Source of the DNA: an uncultured Lactobacillus sp.
GTDB lineage: Bacteria; Bacillota; Bacilli; Lactobacillales; Lactobacillaceae
Length of the DNA stretch: 64,000 bases
Direction of reading: 5' to 3'
Assembly: GCA_937874185.1 (NCBI GenBank)
Contig: CALNAK010000019.1
Coordinates: forward strand, 226,938 to 290,937
Part shown: piece after piece, positions 43,572 to 53,644 of the stretch
Layout of the letters: the number at the start of each line of letters is the position of its first letter
How positions within the stretch are numbered: position 1 is the first letter of the stretch
Notes under the pieces: model-generated
Seen by the model: the letters and a program-made list of their open reading frames with translations, nothing else
What the model was told of the DNA's origin: nothing
Database searches by the model: none
Made by a program: the position numbers and the translations under genes

Positions 43572-46500
43572 ATGAGGAAACATAAAAAGGATAAGAAACT
43601 AATTATTTTAGCAATGTCATTCTTAGCATTGCTAATTTTTGCTCTAAAGGCACCTTCAATTCAGGCAGCACCAACAACTAAAGAAGTTTATGATAATACC
43701 CCAGCAGGGATGAATTTAAAGGACTTCTTAGAAATCCCGAGTACATATCCATATGCAAATATTAATAATAGTGCTCAAATAATTCCTAAGGATAGTACTG
43801 CTTTTGAAAATGATGTCGATATTATCCAGATGTTGGATGCGAATGCTAGTAACGCATGGGCTATTAAGACGGGCTCTTTTTGGGGTAATGTAAAAGAAAA
43901 CTCTGAAAAAGCTAAGACATATAATTATTTTGATTTATCTAAGTCACAAACAATTTCAGCATGGATGTATTTTGGTGATTCATATGCAAATGCTGGAGAT
44001 GGAATGGCCTTTGTACTTCAAAATGATGCTAGAGGTGCTAAGGCAATATCAAGTTACAATGGCAAGGTTGCTGGTGGCGAGACCTTAGGTGTTTGGGGTG
44101 GAACAGCAACTCCTACCATTTTGGAGACATTAATTAACAATGTTGGCCTTAATGCTATTCAGAATAGTTTTGCTTTAGAGTTTGATACTACTTTGAATCA
44201 GGAACGTCCTACATCGACAAGCGGCAAGGATGATTCGTTTGATTCAAGTATGACGGGAGATTCGGTTGATATTAAGGGTCAACATATTTCCTGGGCTTAT
44301 CCAGCTTTAGCTAGTACCTATAATAGTAAATATTTTGAAACTGGTTTGGGAATTATTGGTAATAAAAAGAAACATTATTACTACGAAATGAAACATAATA
44401 TTTTAGCTGGGAATGCCATTATTTCTGGTTATGAGGATCAAGCAGCTATTACAGAAAATGCTTGGCGTCACATGGTGGTTAACTATACACCACCAGTAGC
44501 TGGTAAAAATGAAGCTACATTGGAGTATATCTTTAACGATAAATACTATGATGGAACACCAAAGAAATACGCTGAATGGGATCGTAAGAAATTTACCTTT
44601 GATGTAAGCAATTTTAATTCTACAGACGGTAAAATTCTTTGGGGATTCACAGCTGCAACTGGTTCACCTAAATCTAAAACTCAAGTAAATTCAATTATCA
44701 TGGAAGCAATGCCGGCTGTTGCAAGCATTATTGACACTGTGACATTGACTGATCTTACTCAGAATCGCGTGATTCAAGATTTGGATCAGAATAGTAGTGC
44801 CGATTCACTTGTTAATGATGGCGATAATTTACAATTATCATATGACCTTAAATATACAGCTGGGATGGTTGATACAGGGGAAATCACAACTTCAATTGGT
44901 TTACCACAACATGTTGATTTCACACCTGATAGTGATGGAAATATTGGAAAGATTGTATATGGAAATAAAGAAGTCAATATAACACAAGACCAATTAACAA
45001 CTGGTAAAAATTATCAAGGTGAAACAATCAATTTGGTTAATCTCACAATTGATTCAATGAATTTAAAGGATAATCACACTGTTTCAGTTCAATTGTTTGG
45101 ACAGGCCAAAGCTCCAGAGAGTGATACTTTGAAAGTAACAACAGTTAATCAGGAACATACTTCATACCGAAGCGATAACTATGTTGATGATGCCGTAAGT
45201 CCAAAGTTTAAGATCAGTAATGAAAAATTAAATATCACTAAGGATGGAGATATTCCGGCAGAAATTAAGTATAGCGAATCAATTACTTTAAACGGAATTG
45301 CTAATTACTTGAAAGGCACAACGTTTGATGGCAACCAATTATCAGTTCATGCCAGGATTGATGGTGGGGATGTCGCAATTTGGAATGATGTTGCGACAGT
45401 CCTTGGTTCCGCACAGACAAAATATTCTAATGAATTGTCAGGCGAAACTTTAGGAATTGGAAATCATGAAATTGAAGTTTATCTAACAGATTCAAAGAAA
45501 CGAGTTTCTAATATTTTGACATATAATATTAGAGTATCAGCTCGTCAATTGAATTTGGTACCGGAGAAAGACACAATAAATGTTATTGATAATAAACCAG
45601 TTACGATTACTGGTAATTATGAATACTCTGATAAGACTGGATTCGAAAATGCTCAAGGAACAATCAGTTATCAAATTAAGAATGAGGACGAAGAAGTCGG
45701 TGCCATTCAAGAGAAAATCATTGAACATGGGATTGGAACTCTCAGCAATAAATTTGACCTTACATTAAATCCGATTGCAGATAATGAATTTGGATTAAAG
45801 GAAGGACGCAATGAAGTGACTGTGACAGTTAGTGACGGTGATATACAGAAATCTAATACAGTTACTTATGTGATCAATGTTCCAAAGATTCAACCAGAAA
45901 TCTCAACTGATGAAGATCAACTTTCCTCATTAGGATTGTTCCCAATTAATCTTCCTATGACGTATACATATCCTGGAAAATATGACAGCAATACTGAAAA
46001 GAATGTCAAATATCAGCTAGGGACTTCTGATCTAAGACTTTACACAGCAACTGATGGTGTGGATAATTCCAAGGTTATATCACCAAATATTGATTCATGG
46101 AATGACACACCTTATGACTTGAATACGGTTGTTAATAGTGAAGATTTGGGAATAACAAGCGTTGAAAAAGCTGAACGTGAAATTGTTGTTTACACACTAG
46201 ATCCATATAATCGAAAATCAAATGAATTAAAATATACTCTGAATATTTTAACTAGAGGTGCAGAGCTTACCGTAAGTAATTCGAGTTTCAAGACTGTTGA
46301 ACCACAAGAATTTAAACCTGGTTATATTGAAAGAAATGATGACTGGTCAGTTAGTGTTAAAAGCTATGATGCTAGCTGGAAGTTAAATGCGGCTAGTGAA
46401 AATATGCGTCGCCAAGCCACAAATGGTGAATATACAGAATACTCCAATTTATCAATGTATTTCATAAATGGAGATGTAACAAGTAACTTATCAAGTAACC

Positions 46501-46664
46501 CAGAAATTGCTTCAGATTCAGAATCAGAGACAATTACAAATAAAACATCCTACGTTTCAGCGTCATGGAAGAAGGATGGTGGAATTCTTCTTAAAGCCAA
46601 TAAGTTGCCGCAATCAGGTAATTACCAGGGACAAATTACTTGGAGTTTAGAAGAGAGCTTATAA
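43572..46664 (+). CDS. large WxL-domain surface protein with L-type lectin-like domain
   Basis: 1030 residues; the ATG at 43572 is better spaced from GAGG than 43566. Signal peptide (about 1-33), a bacterial L-type lectin-like domain (about 40-380, with GDGMAFVLQND, NSFALEFDT and W(R/L)H-type signatures), tandem Ig-like repeats (about 450-880, each ending in a tyrosine- and valine-rich strand) and a C-terminal WxL-type domain with SWKL and TWSL tryptophans. WxL domains bind peptidoglycan non-covalently. It may bind glycans on surfaces or other cells. Confidence 0.8.
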   Translation: MRKHKKDKKLIILAMSFLALLIFALKAPSIQAAPTTKEVYDNTPAGMNLKDFLEIPSTYPYANINNSAQIIPKDSTAFENDVDIIQMLDANASNAWAIKTGSFWGNVKENSEKAKTYNYFDLSKSQTISAWMYFGDSYANAGDGMAFVLQNDARGAKAISSYNGKVAGGETLGVWGGTATPTILETLINNVGLNAIQNSFALEFDTTLNQERPTSTSGKDDSFDSSMTGDSVDIKGQHISWAYPALASTYNSKYFETGLGIIGNKKKHYYYEMKHNILAGNAIISGYEDQAAITENAWRHMVVNYTPPVAGKNEATLEYIFNDKYYDGTPKKYAEWDRKKFTFDVSNFNSTDGKILWGFTAATGSPKSKTQVNSIIMEAMPAVASIIDTVTLTDLTQNRVIQDLDQNSSADSLVNDGDNLQLSYDLKYTAGMVDTGEITTSIGLPQHVDFTPDSDGNIGKIVYGNKEVNITQDQLTTGKNYQGETINLVNLTIDSMNLKDNHTVSVQLFGQAKAPESDTLKVTTVNQEHTSYRSDNYVDDAVSPKFKISNEKLNITKDGDIPAEIKYSESITLNGIANYLKGTTFDGNQLSVHARIDGGDVAIWNDVATVLGSAQTKYSNELSGETLGIGNHEIEVYLTDSKKRVSNILTYNIRVSARQLNLVPEKDTINVIDNKPVTITGNYEYSDKTGFENAQGTISYQIKNEDEEVGAIQEKIIEHGIGTLSNKFDLTLNPIADNEFGLKEGRNEVTVTVSDGDIQKSNTVTYVINVPKIQPEISTDEDQLSSLGLFPINLPMTYTYPGKYDSNTEKNVKYQLGTSDLRLYTATDGVDNSKVISPNIDSWNDTPYDLNTVVNSEDLGITSVEKAEREIVVYTLDPYNRKSNELKYTLNILTRGAELTVSNSSFKTVEPQEFKPGYIERNDDWSVSVKSYDASWKLNAASENMRRQATNGEYTEYSNLSMYFINGDVTSNLSSNPEIASDSESETITNKTSYVSASWKKDGGILLKANKLPQSGNYQGQITWSLEESL

Positions 46665-46672
46665 TACCGATT

Positions 46673-46704
46673 AAAAAAGTATCCTCACTGAGGATACTTT
46701 TTTT
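46673..46704 (+). terminator. intrinsic terminator
   Basis: AAAAAAGTATCCTC/GAGGATACTTTTTTT directly after the first WxL gene. Confidence 0.85.
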
Positions 46705-46900
46705 GCGTATATAAATAAATTCATACCACTTATTTTCATAAATTCATTTTGTAATATATATTATTGTCCATACTGATGTGTACATATATATATTTTCGTA
46801 TATCATGTACATGTATGAATGATTGAAATCGTTTTAAAAACCATTCTAAAATAGATAATTTATATAAAAATAATCTTCTAGAAAGTTAGGAGGACTATAT

Positions 46901-49513
46901 ATGAAGAATATGAGAACCAAACAAAATTTATTTTTATTGATTATGTCTTTTTTTATGTTATTTATAATTAATCAGGGAATTACTGTAACTAATGCTGCTG
47001 CAGAGCCATCAGTTGATGATGTTTTTAAAAATACTCCTGCAGGATTGCCACTTGGCCAATATATGGAAAGTAAAGACTATCCTAACCCTAGTGGTGGTAC
47101 TGTAAAGAATTATGCCACTGTATATAAGGCTGGATCAAAATATGGAAATAGTAGTGATTTTGTGCAGATGTTAGATGGCAGTACAGATGCAAGTGATACT
47201 CAATTATCATCAATATGGGGTACTAGACATATTGGTGAAGATGACGATAATTATTTTGATTTATCTAAAAATCAAACTGTTTCCGCTTGGATTTATTTTG
47301 GTAATAAAGATCCATATGAGGATATTCCGGGAACATCTAGTGATACGACTACTGGATTACCTGATGGATTGGCCTTTGTACTTCAAAATGATAAGAGTGG
47401 TGTTACTGCCATTGCGAAATCAAATAAAAAAGCATTTGCTCCAAACCCTGGTGAAAGTTTGGGAGTATGGGGTAATGCTAATCAAACTACTGATAAAACA
47501 AATCCGGCATTGTCTTCATATTTTGATTCAATTGGTGTTTCGGCAATTCAGAATAGTTTGGCTGTAGAATTTGATACGTTAAGAAATAGTAATCCTCCTA
47601 AATACAATACTGCTAATCTTTGGGATCCAGATAATGGATATTATCAAGATAGTTATTTTGATGGAATGAATGATAGTCATAATTCGGTCATGGCTAGCGG
47701 TCAACATATGGCTTGGGCATACCCTGCAGGTAATACAAAAATATTAGATAATACAGATGGTTTAGGTATTAATGATAAATATAATACATATTATCGCATG
47801 GCAAAAACCAGTTTAGTTCACAAAACAATGTATTATTACGGAATGGATCATAAGGGAGTACTTCCTGGAATGTATATTACTGGTTATGCTACTCCACAGG
47901 AAACTGGATTGAATTATGCATGGCGTCACTTTGAATTTCAATATACTGCACCAACAGATGGAACTAATAACGCTAAAATACGATATTCATATAATGATAG
48001 AAATTACGATGGAACGCCAAAACCATATCTTGAATATAATAAATCGGGAGTTCAAGATATTGATATTGGTGAATTAAAAGCAAATGATCAAATGGAAGAT
48101 TCAAAAAATCCAAATCATGTTCGTTGGGGATTCACTGCTTCTACTGGATCACCAGAGTCAGGTAAATCAGACTTCGCCATTGTTATGCAAGAAATGCCTA
48201 ATGTTGCCAATATTGCATCAGATACTAAGTTATTTGATTTGTCACAATATGATGATAATGGTAAAAAAGGACGCGAAATATCAGATATTTCAAAAGCTAC
48301 TGTTTCGAAGCCACAAACTAATCCTGCATATAATGTTGGTAATGGTGATAGTTTACGTTTTGATTATGATTTAAATTATATTTCTGGGTTTGCTGGAACC
48401 GGTAATGAAATTACAACAACAATGAATATGCCCAAGAATGTCGATTTTGTACCAGATCCAACAACTGATCTTGGTAAACAAGGTTACATTGGTCAAATTG
48501 TCTATTCAGGTTATCCAAATGCTGCGGATAATAAGACAGTACCAATTTCAGGTACCAGTCTTTCAAGTGACAATACGGCTGATAGAACTTTGACGTTAAC
48601 GTTGAATCAAATGAAGGCAAAAGACGAAAATGCCAAAATTGAATTATTTGGTAAAGCTAGTGCCGTCACAACTTGGAAGAAAGTAGATATGCAACATACA
48701 GCTTATAGAAGTATGCACTATATAAATGATGTTGCCAGCCCATCCTTTATTATTAATGATAAGTTACGTTTGAATACAAAAGATAGTAATTTGGATTTAG
48801 GCACAATCAACACTGCAAAAGGTGACAAGGTTAACCTGAATTTAAAGACTGACTATGAAGACGGTTCTGCATTTGACAAAACTGGATTAAAGCTTTACAC
48901 CCAAATTGATGATAAAACTCCAACAGCTCAAACGGTGAATACAAGTGATGGTCAGAAGTCATATGATCTTCCAAATAATGTTGCCAATTCTACGGAATTA
49001 TCAGCAGCTACTTTAGGTGTTGGTGAACACACCATCAAAGTTTATGAAATTGATTCCATGAACAGAGCCAGTGATGAGATAACATACAAGGTCAACGTTG
49101 AAGGTAAACAATTGAGCCTCGATGTTGATGAGAAGGGTGATGCCTTCAAGACTGTTAATTCTAAACCAGCTGACGGATTCGTTCGTCGTAGTGGTAAATG
49201 GAAAGTCAACGTTTCAAGCGCTGATACAGCTTGGTCACTAACTGCAAGTGGTGGAAATCTCAAGTTGAACTCTGATCCTACACAAGAGATTGGCCCAATG
49301 TTCTATCGCAATAAGAAGAATGATGATTTCACTTTAAATGGTGGAACACCGATTATTGCTTCTGATACAAGTACAGTTCATCCCTTACAGGTAACGGATG
49401 TTAGTGGTAACTGGGGTGTAAGTGACGGTATCTTGTTACGTGATACATCTACTAAAATAGCCGGAGTATATACAGGCGAAATTAGCTGGAATTTGACAGA
49501 TAGTGTTTTATAA
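46901..49513 (+). CDS. large WxL-domain surface protein with L-type lectin-like domain, paralogue
   Basis: 870 residues, paralogue of the preceding gene with fewer Ig-like repeats. Signal peptide (about 1-31), lectin-like domain (about 35-400, with GLAFVLQNDKSG and NSLAVEFDT), one or two Ig-like repeats and a terminal WxL domain (AWSLTAS and ISWNLTDS). AGGAGG precedes the ATG by seven bases. The upstream region shares ATATATAT..TCGT-type sequence and a cre-like AAATCGTTTT with that of the first gene, implying common control. Confidence 0.8.
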   Translation: MKNMRTKQNLFLLIMSFFMLFIINQGITVTNAAAEPSVDDVFKNTPAGLPLGQYMESKDYPNPSGGTVKNYATVYKAGSKYGNSSDFVQMLDGSTDASDTQLSSIWGTRHIGEDDDNYFDLSKNQTVSAWIYFGNKDPYEDIPGTSSDTTTGLPDGLAFVLQNDKSGVTAIAKSNKKAFAPNPGESLGVWGNANQTTDKTNPALSSYFDSIGVSAIQNSLAVEFDTLRNSNPPKYNTANLWDPDNGYYQDSYFDGMNDSHNSVMASGQHMAWAYPAGNTKILDNTDGLGINDKYNTYYRMAKTSLVHKTMYYYGMDHKGVLPGMYITGYATPQETGLNYAWRHFEFQYTAPTDGTNNAKIRYSYNDRNYDGTPKPYLEYNKSGVQDIDIGELKANDQMEDSKNPNHVRWGFTASTGSPESGKSDFAIVMQEMPNVANIASDTKLFDLSQYDDNGKKGREISDISKATVSKPQTNPAYNVGNGDSLRFDYDLNYISGFAGTGNEITTTMNMPKNVDFVPDPTTDLGKQGYIGQIVYSGYPNAADNKTVPISGTSLSSDNTADRTLTLTLNQMKAKDENAKIELFGKASAVTTWKKVDMQHTAYRSMHYINDVASPSFIINDKLRLNTKDSNLDLGTINTAKGDKVNLNLKTDYEDGSAFDKTGLKLYTQIDDKTPTAQTVNTSDGQKSYDLPNNVANSTELSAATLGVGEHTIKVYEIDSMNRASDEITYKVNVEGKQLSLDVDEKGDAFKTVNSKPADGFVRRSGKWKVNVSSADTAWSLTASGGNLKLNSDPTQEIGPMFYRNKKNDDFTLNGGTPIIASDTSTVHPLQVTDVSGNWGVSDGILLRDTSTKIAGVYTGEISWNLTDSVL

Positions 49514-49528
49514 ATTTAGTTAAAAATG

Positions 49529-49645
49529 GAAGTGGGACAGAACACGGTTAGCTTCCGAGCATTAATTGTAAAATGATGGTAACTCGATTTTGAGTTACCA
49601 TCATTTTACAATTAAGCGGAGTGAAGCTGTGTTCTGTTCCACGTT
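49529..49645. repeat. near-perfect ~50 bp long hairpin (family B relative)
   Basis: GTGGGACAGAACAC...TTAATTGTAAAATGATGG pairs with CCATCATTTTACAATTAA...GTGTTCTGTTCCAC around a GATTTT loop. It keeps CCGAGCATT and AAGCGGAGTG of the copies at 26013 and 43085 but has a different inner palindrome. Confidence 0.8.
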
Positions 49646-49786
49646 ATTGCTGCCACTTTAGTCCAAAAGTTAGTTATGTCTTAGGCATTTTTGGTAAATT
49701 ATTTTAACGTTTTTTATTAGTAACAGTTGTTATCAAGCTATTCCTCGATTATTATATTTAGAGAACTTATTAAGAGAGTGGATTTT

Positions 49787-51127
49787 ATGAAATCAAAATT
49801 AACGTGGAAAAACTTATTTTTTATCGGTTCAATGTTATTTGGACTATTCTTTGGAGCTGGAAATTTAATCTTTCCAGTTTTTCTAGGTCAACAAGCTGGT
49901 AGTAATGTTTTCAGTGCCATTATTGGGTTAATGATTACTGGTGTGGGATTGCCGCTTTTAGGTGTTGCCAGTATGGGGATGACCGGAAGCAATAGTGTTT
50001 TCGATTTAGCTGGTAAAGTTAATCGGCCTTATGCATATGTTTTTACAATATTGTTGTATGTCACGATGGGGCCGTTGTTTGCGATTCCTAGATTAGCAAC
50101 GATATCCTTTCAACTAGGAATTGCCCCATTTATTGGGAAGTCACATCAGACCTTTATTTTGGTGATTTTTTCAGCAATATTCTTTATTGTTACCTGGTTT
50201 TTATCGAGAAAGCCAAGTGAGTTGATGACTTATGTTGGTAAATGGCTAACACCGATATTCTTAGTATTATTAGGAATTCTTGTTGTGACAGCCTTCATCA
50301 AACCAATGGGTGGACTGGATGCAATTCCTCAAGGTCAATACGCCAAGAGTCCAGTTTTGACAGGATTCACAGAAGGTTATAACACTATGGATGCTTTGGC
50401 ATCATTAGCATTCGGTGTTGTTGTGATTGATACTATCAAGTCTTTGGGTGTGACACATCCCGGACAAATTGCAAAGGACACTATCAAATCAGGCCTGATC
50501 AGTGTGATTTTGATGGGAATCATTTATACGTTCTTAGCCTTAATAGGTACGATGAGTGTTGCTAAATTGCCATTGGCATCAAATGGTGGCGTTACTTTAG
50601 CACAAGTATTTAATTACTACTTTGGCTCATTTGGAAGTTTGTTGCTGGCATTGATTGCTATTATTGCTTGTTTAAAAACTTCTATTGGATTAACTTCAGC
50701 CTTTGGCGAAACTGCTGAAGAAATGTTTCCAAAATTTAATTATCAAGCTACGTTAATTGGTGTTGGCGTGATGTCATTTTTAGTTGCTAATATCGGTTTA
50801 ACTAAATTGATTAATTATTCAACTCCAGTTTTGATGTTCCTTTATCCGTTAGCAATGGTGCTGATTATCATTGCTGTATTAACACCGGTTATTGGTGATT
50901 CTAAATGGATTTTTGGCATGACAACTTTATTTACCATTATTCCAGCATTGTTTGCGGGGATGGATGCTTTGCCAAAAGAAATTCGTAGCAGTGGCGTTGT
51001 TCAACAGATTTTAGCTGTTAATGATCATTTGCCATTGGCACAACTTAGTTTGGGTTGGGTTGTTCCGGCTTTGGTGGGGTTGGTGTTTGGTTTTATTGTT
51101 AGTCGAGTTCATAGAAAAAATGTATAA
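49787..51127 (+). CDS. brnQ: branched-chain amino acid carrier BrnQ
   Basis: 446 residues from ATG 49787 (GAGAGTGG upstream; the longer frame lacks a site). Twelve predicted membrane segments and the LIVCS family start LFFGAGNLIFP. It imports Leu, Ile and Val by sodium or proton symport. A long terminator follows. The upstream region has the hairpin repeat but no T-box that I can see. Confidence 0.95.
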   Translation: MKSKLTWKNLFFIGSMLFGLFFGAGNLIFPVFLGQQAGSNVFSAIIGLMITGVGLPLLGVASMGMTGSNSVFDLAGKVNRPYAYVFTILLYVTMGPLFAIPRLATISFQLGIAPFIGKSHQTFILVIFSAIFFIVTWFLSRKPSELMTYVGKWLTPIFLVLLGILVVTAFIKPMGGLDAIPQGQYAKSPVLTGFTEGYNTMDALASLAFGVVVIDTIKSLGVTHPGQIAKDTIKSGLISVILMGIIYTFLALIGTMSVAKLPLASNGGVTLAQVFNYYFGSFGSLLLALIAIIACLKTSIGLTSAFGETAEEMFPKFNYQATLIGVGVMSFLVANIGLTKLINYSTPVLMFLYPLAMVLIIIAVLTPVIGDSKWIFGMTTLFTIIPALFAGMDALPKEIRSSGVVQQILAVNDHLPLAQLSLGWVVPALVGLVFGFIVSRVHRKNV

Positions 51128-51177
51128 AAAAAGTGTGATGTGAAATTATTTTGTTAATTTCGTGTCACACTTTTTTG
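51127..51177 (+). terminator. intrinsic terminator of brnQ
   Basis: AAAAAAGTGTGATGTGAAATT pairs with AATTTCGTGTCACACTTTTTT; 18 or more base pairs. Confidence 0.85.
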
Positions 51178-51235
51178 TTTTGGATAATGGTTATGGACTA
51201 GTGGGGTGGGTTTACTCAAATTTTTAGTTGGGTAT

Positions 51236-51372
51236 TTTTATCCTTCGTCCTAAACGAGCTCCACAAGGGCAACCCATTCCGGTTTACCTAATATCTGGCC
51301 TCACTCACTACGTGAGTAATTCCAAATATCATGTAAATCCTCGTGGGCTGACCGCCCTTGTTGCGCTCTCTG
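51236..51372. repeat. hairpin element, relative of the prfC element
   Basis: GAGCTCCACAAGGGC pairs with GCCCTTGTTGCGCTC; inside, ATTCCGGTTTACC and TGTAAATCCTCGTGGGCTGA match the equivalent parts of 39934-40044. The inner hairpin CACTCACTACGTGAGT is different. Lies between brnQ and citI-like gene, 3' ends of both. Confidence 0.75.
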
Positions 51373-51373
51373 T

Positions 51374-52318
51374 CTAAAGTTCAGCCAACACTTTATTAGC
51401 TGTGGGTTCATTCAAAATAATATCTGTGAAATAATTACCCTGCAAAGCAGCATTCAAAGCTGATGACTTGAACTTATCATTAACAATAGCGACTCTGGTT
51501 GGTACTTCCATTGTTTTCTTGAAGCTGATTCCAAAGACTTTATCGTCTTTTTCTTCAATCAATAGATTTCCATCTTTATCAATTGGTCGTCCGTATACTA
51601 GGGCGGCTACGGAATTGGAATTGATATTTGGGAAGAGGATGTTCTTACTGTTATGCCATGAATCGATACTGTTAATAGAATCAACTGTTCCGACACTGGT
51701 GAAAATCAAATCTAGTTGTTGGGCTGTCGCTAGTGTTGGTTGGATTGCGGGTTCTAGTGACAATAGACGGCGGACTTCTTTATTCATGATATAAAGTGGA
51801 GCGTCGATTGTTAGATATTTTCCATTGTAGCGTGTAGCAACCTTTTGAACCATACGCATTGATCCAGCTAGGGAATTGTGTTTTCCATTCTCACCGATAA
51901 ATTGAGTGAAGACCATATTATCTTTAGAAGTAGTCTGGAATGAATCAATCACGTGATAAATCGTGTCTCCCCATGTGAGGCCGATTATTTTTTTGCCATC
52001 AATTAAGTCTTGGAGATACTTTGCGGCAAACGAAAAGAACCGATCATTTTCGTGGGCAATATCCTCAGTATTCTTCAAAACATAAAAGTTAGGATTGGGA
52101 AAAACGTCCTTTAACTTATTTTCTAGTTCATGACTTCGTGAAAAGGGTGAACTAATGTTGATTGAGACAATTTTTTTATCGACAGCCTCGGTTAGATATT
52201 TGGAAATTTTATAACGACTAATGTTGTATTTTTTGGAGATTTCACCCAAGTTCAAATGGTTTAAATAATAGTCTTGGGCCAAATCTACTAATAAGGAAGT
52301 GCTTTCTTCTTGAACCAT
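51374..52318 (-). CDS. citI: SorC-family transcriptional regulator, CitI-like
   Basis: 314 residues. Winged helix near residues 20-45 (LGEISKKYNISRYKISKYL) and the C-terminal sugar-binding SorC/DeoR sensor domain. In Weissella and Leuconostoc the homologous CitI activates the citrate cluster when citrate binds, and this gene stands divergent to citM here, which is the same arrangement. GGAG is eight bases from the ATG. The AT-rich 52340-52490 gap should hold its operators. Confidence 0.85.
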   Translation of the reverse strand: MVQEESTSLLVDLAQDYYLNHLNLGEISKKYNISRYKISKYLTEAVDKKIVSINISSPFSRSHELENKLKDVFPNPNFYVLKNTEDIAHENDRFFSFAAKYLQDLIDGKKIIGLTWGDTIYHVIDSFQTTSKDNMVFTQFIGENGKHNSLAGSMRMVQKVATRYNGKYLTIDAPLYIMNKEVRRLLSLEPAIQPTLATAQQLDLIFTSVGTVDSINSIDSWHNSKNILFPNINSNSVAALVYGRPIDKDGNLLIEEKDDKVFGISFKKTMEVPTRVAIVNDKFKSSALNAALQGNYFTDIILNEPTANKVLAEL

Positions 52319-52401
52319 AGTATTCTCCTTTTACTCTTCTATAAATTACCTTATTTAGGAAGTAATTTCAATTTTTAAAGTTTGTGAACTTTGTGAAACT
52401 A

Positions 52402-52430
52402 TTTACACTTTTTAAATAAAAGAGTATTAT
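52402..52430 (+). promoter_or_regulatory. promoter of the citrate operon with AT-rich operator candidates
   Basis: TTTACA (52402-52407) and TATTAT (52425-52430) with 17 bp between. Directly upstream TTTGTGAAC/TTTGTGAAAC (52381-52399) is a direct repeat, and TTTTTAAA-type palindromes surround it, as expected for CitI sites. Confidence 0.55.
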
Positions 52431-52492
52431 AAGAATTGAAAAATGTTAAATAAAAACATTAATTTTTAAAAATTTAAAAAGGGGTGACACCT

Positions 52493-53635
52493 ATGGACAT
52501 GGAATTAGTTAAAAAAATACATAAAGCTCATACTGGTGTTCTTCAAATTGATGGAGAACTACCTGTTTCTACTATGGAAGAACTTGGCGAAGCGTATACG
52601 CCTGGAGTTGCCGAAATCAGTAAGATTATTGCTAAGAATCCAGATTTGGCTTCAGAATACACAGTTAGTGGAAAACTTGTAGCAATCATTACTGATGGCT
52701 CAGCTGTCTTAGGATTGGGAGATATTGGTCCTCAAGGTGGTTTACCAGTTATTGAAGGTAAAGCTTTATTGTACAAACGTTTGGCTAATGTTAATGCTAT
52801 TCCATTGGCTTTGGACAAAGTTGATGTCGATGAATTCGTTCAAACTGTTGTTAATATCAGCAAGAGTTTTGCCGGAATCCATTTGGAAGATATTGCCGCC
52901 CCAAGATGTTTTGAAATTGAACAAAAATTGGCTGAAAAATTAGATATTCCGGTTTACCACGATGACCAAGAAGGTACTGCCATCGTTGTTTTAGCTGGAT
53001 TAATCAATGCCGCTAAAGTAGTTAATAAGAATTTGAAAGATATGAAAGTTGTTATTAACGGAGTTGGTGCTTCTGGATTAGCCACAGCAGAATTATTGTT
53101 TAAGAGTGGAATTAAGAATATCGTTTTAGTCGATCAAAAGGGTGTCATCAATGATAAAGCAACAAGCTTGAATGATTACCAATTTGATTTGATGCAAAGA
53201 ATTAATAACCAAAATGATGATAAAACTTTAGCCGATGCAATGAAGAATGCGGATGCTTTCGTTGGATTATCAGTTGGTGGAATCGTTACTAAAGAAATGG
53301 TTAGTTCAATGGATAAGGGAATTGTTTTTGCTTTAGCAAATCCTAAACCAGAGATTGAACCAGAAGATGCCAAAGCTGCCGGTGCAGTAGTCATTGCCAC
53401 AGGTAGTTCACAACATCCTAATCAAGTTAATAATATTTTGGCTTTCCCAGGATTATTTAAAGGTTTACTTGAGAATCACGTTGAGCATTTCAGTGCAGAG
53501 ATGGAAACAAGTGTTGCTGAAGGTTTAGCCGGAATGATTCAAGAACCAGTAGCCGAAAAAATTATCCCCGGTGTTTTTGATAAAAATGTAGTTAAAACCG
53601 TTTCAGATGCAGTAGCAAACTTTGTAAAAAGATGA
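52493..53635 (+). CDS. citM: malic-enzyme-type oxaloacetate decarboxylase
   Basis: 380 residues from ATG 52493, 8-9 bases after GGGGTG. The malic enzyme family catalytic Tyr (EAYTPGVAE), Lys (GKALLYKRL), metal residues (DDQEGT) and Rossmann loop INGVGASGLA are intact. As first gene of a citrate lyase operon it probably decarboxylates oxaloacetate to pyruvate, as CitM of Lactococcus and Leuconostoc; a NAD-malic enzyme activity remains possible. Confidence 0.8.
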   Translation: MDMELVKKIHKAHTGVLQIDGELPVSTMEELGEAYTPGVAEISKIIAKNPDLASEYTVSGKLVAIITDGSAVLGLGDIGPQGGLPVIEGKALLYKRLANVNAIPLALDKVDVDEFVQTVVNISKSFAGIHLEDIAAPRCFEIEQKLAEKLDIPVYHDDQEGTAIVVLAGLINAAKVVNKNLKDMKVVINGVGASGLATAELLFKSGIKNIVLVDQKGVINDKATSLNDYQFDLMQRINNQNDDKTLADAMKNADAFVGLSVGGIVTKEMVSSMDKGIVFALANPKPEIEPEDAKAAGAVVIATGSSQHPNQVNNILAFPGLFKGLLENHVEHFSAEMETSVAEGLAGMIQEPVAEKIIPGVFDKNVVKTVSDAVANFVKR

Positions 53636-53644
53636 GGATAAATC

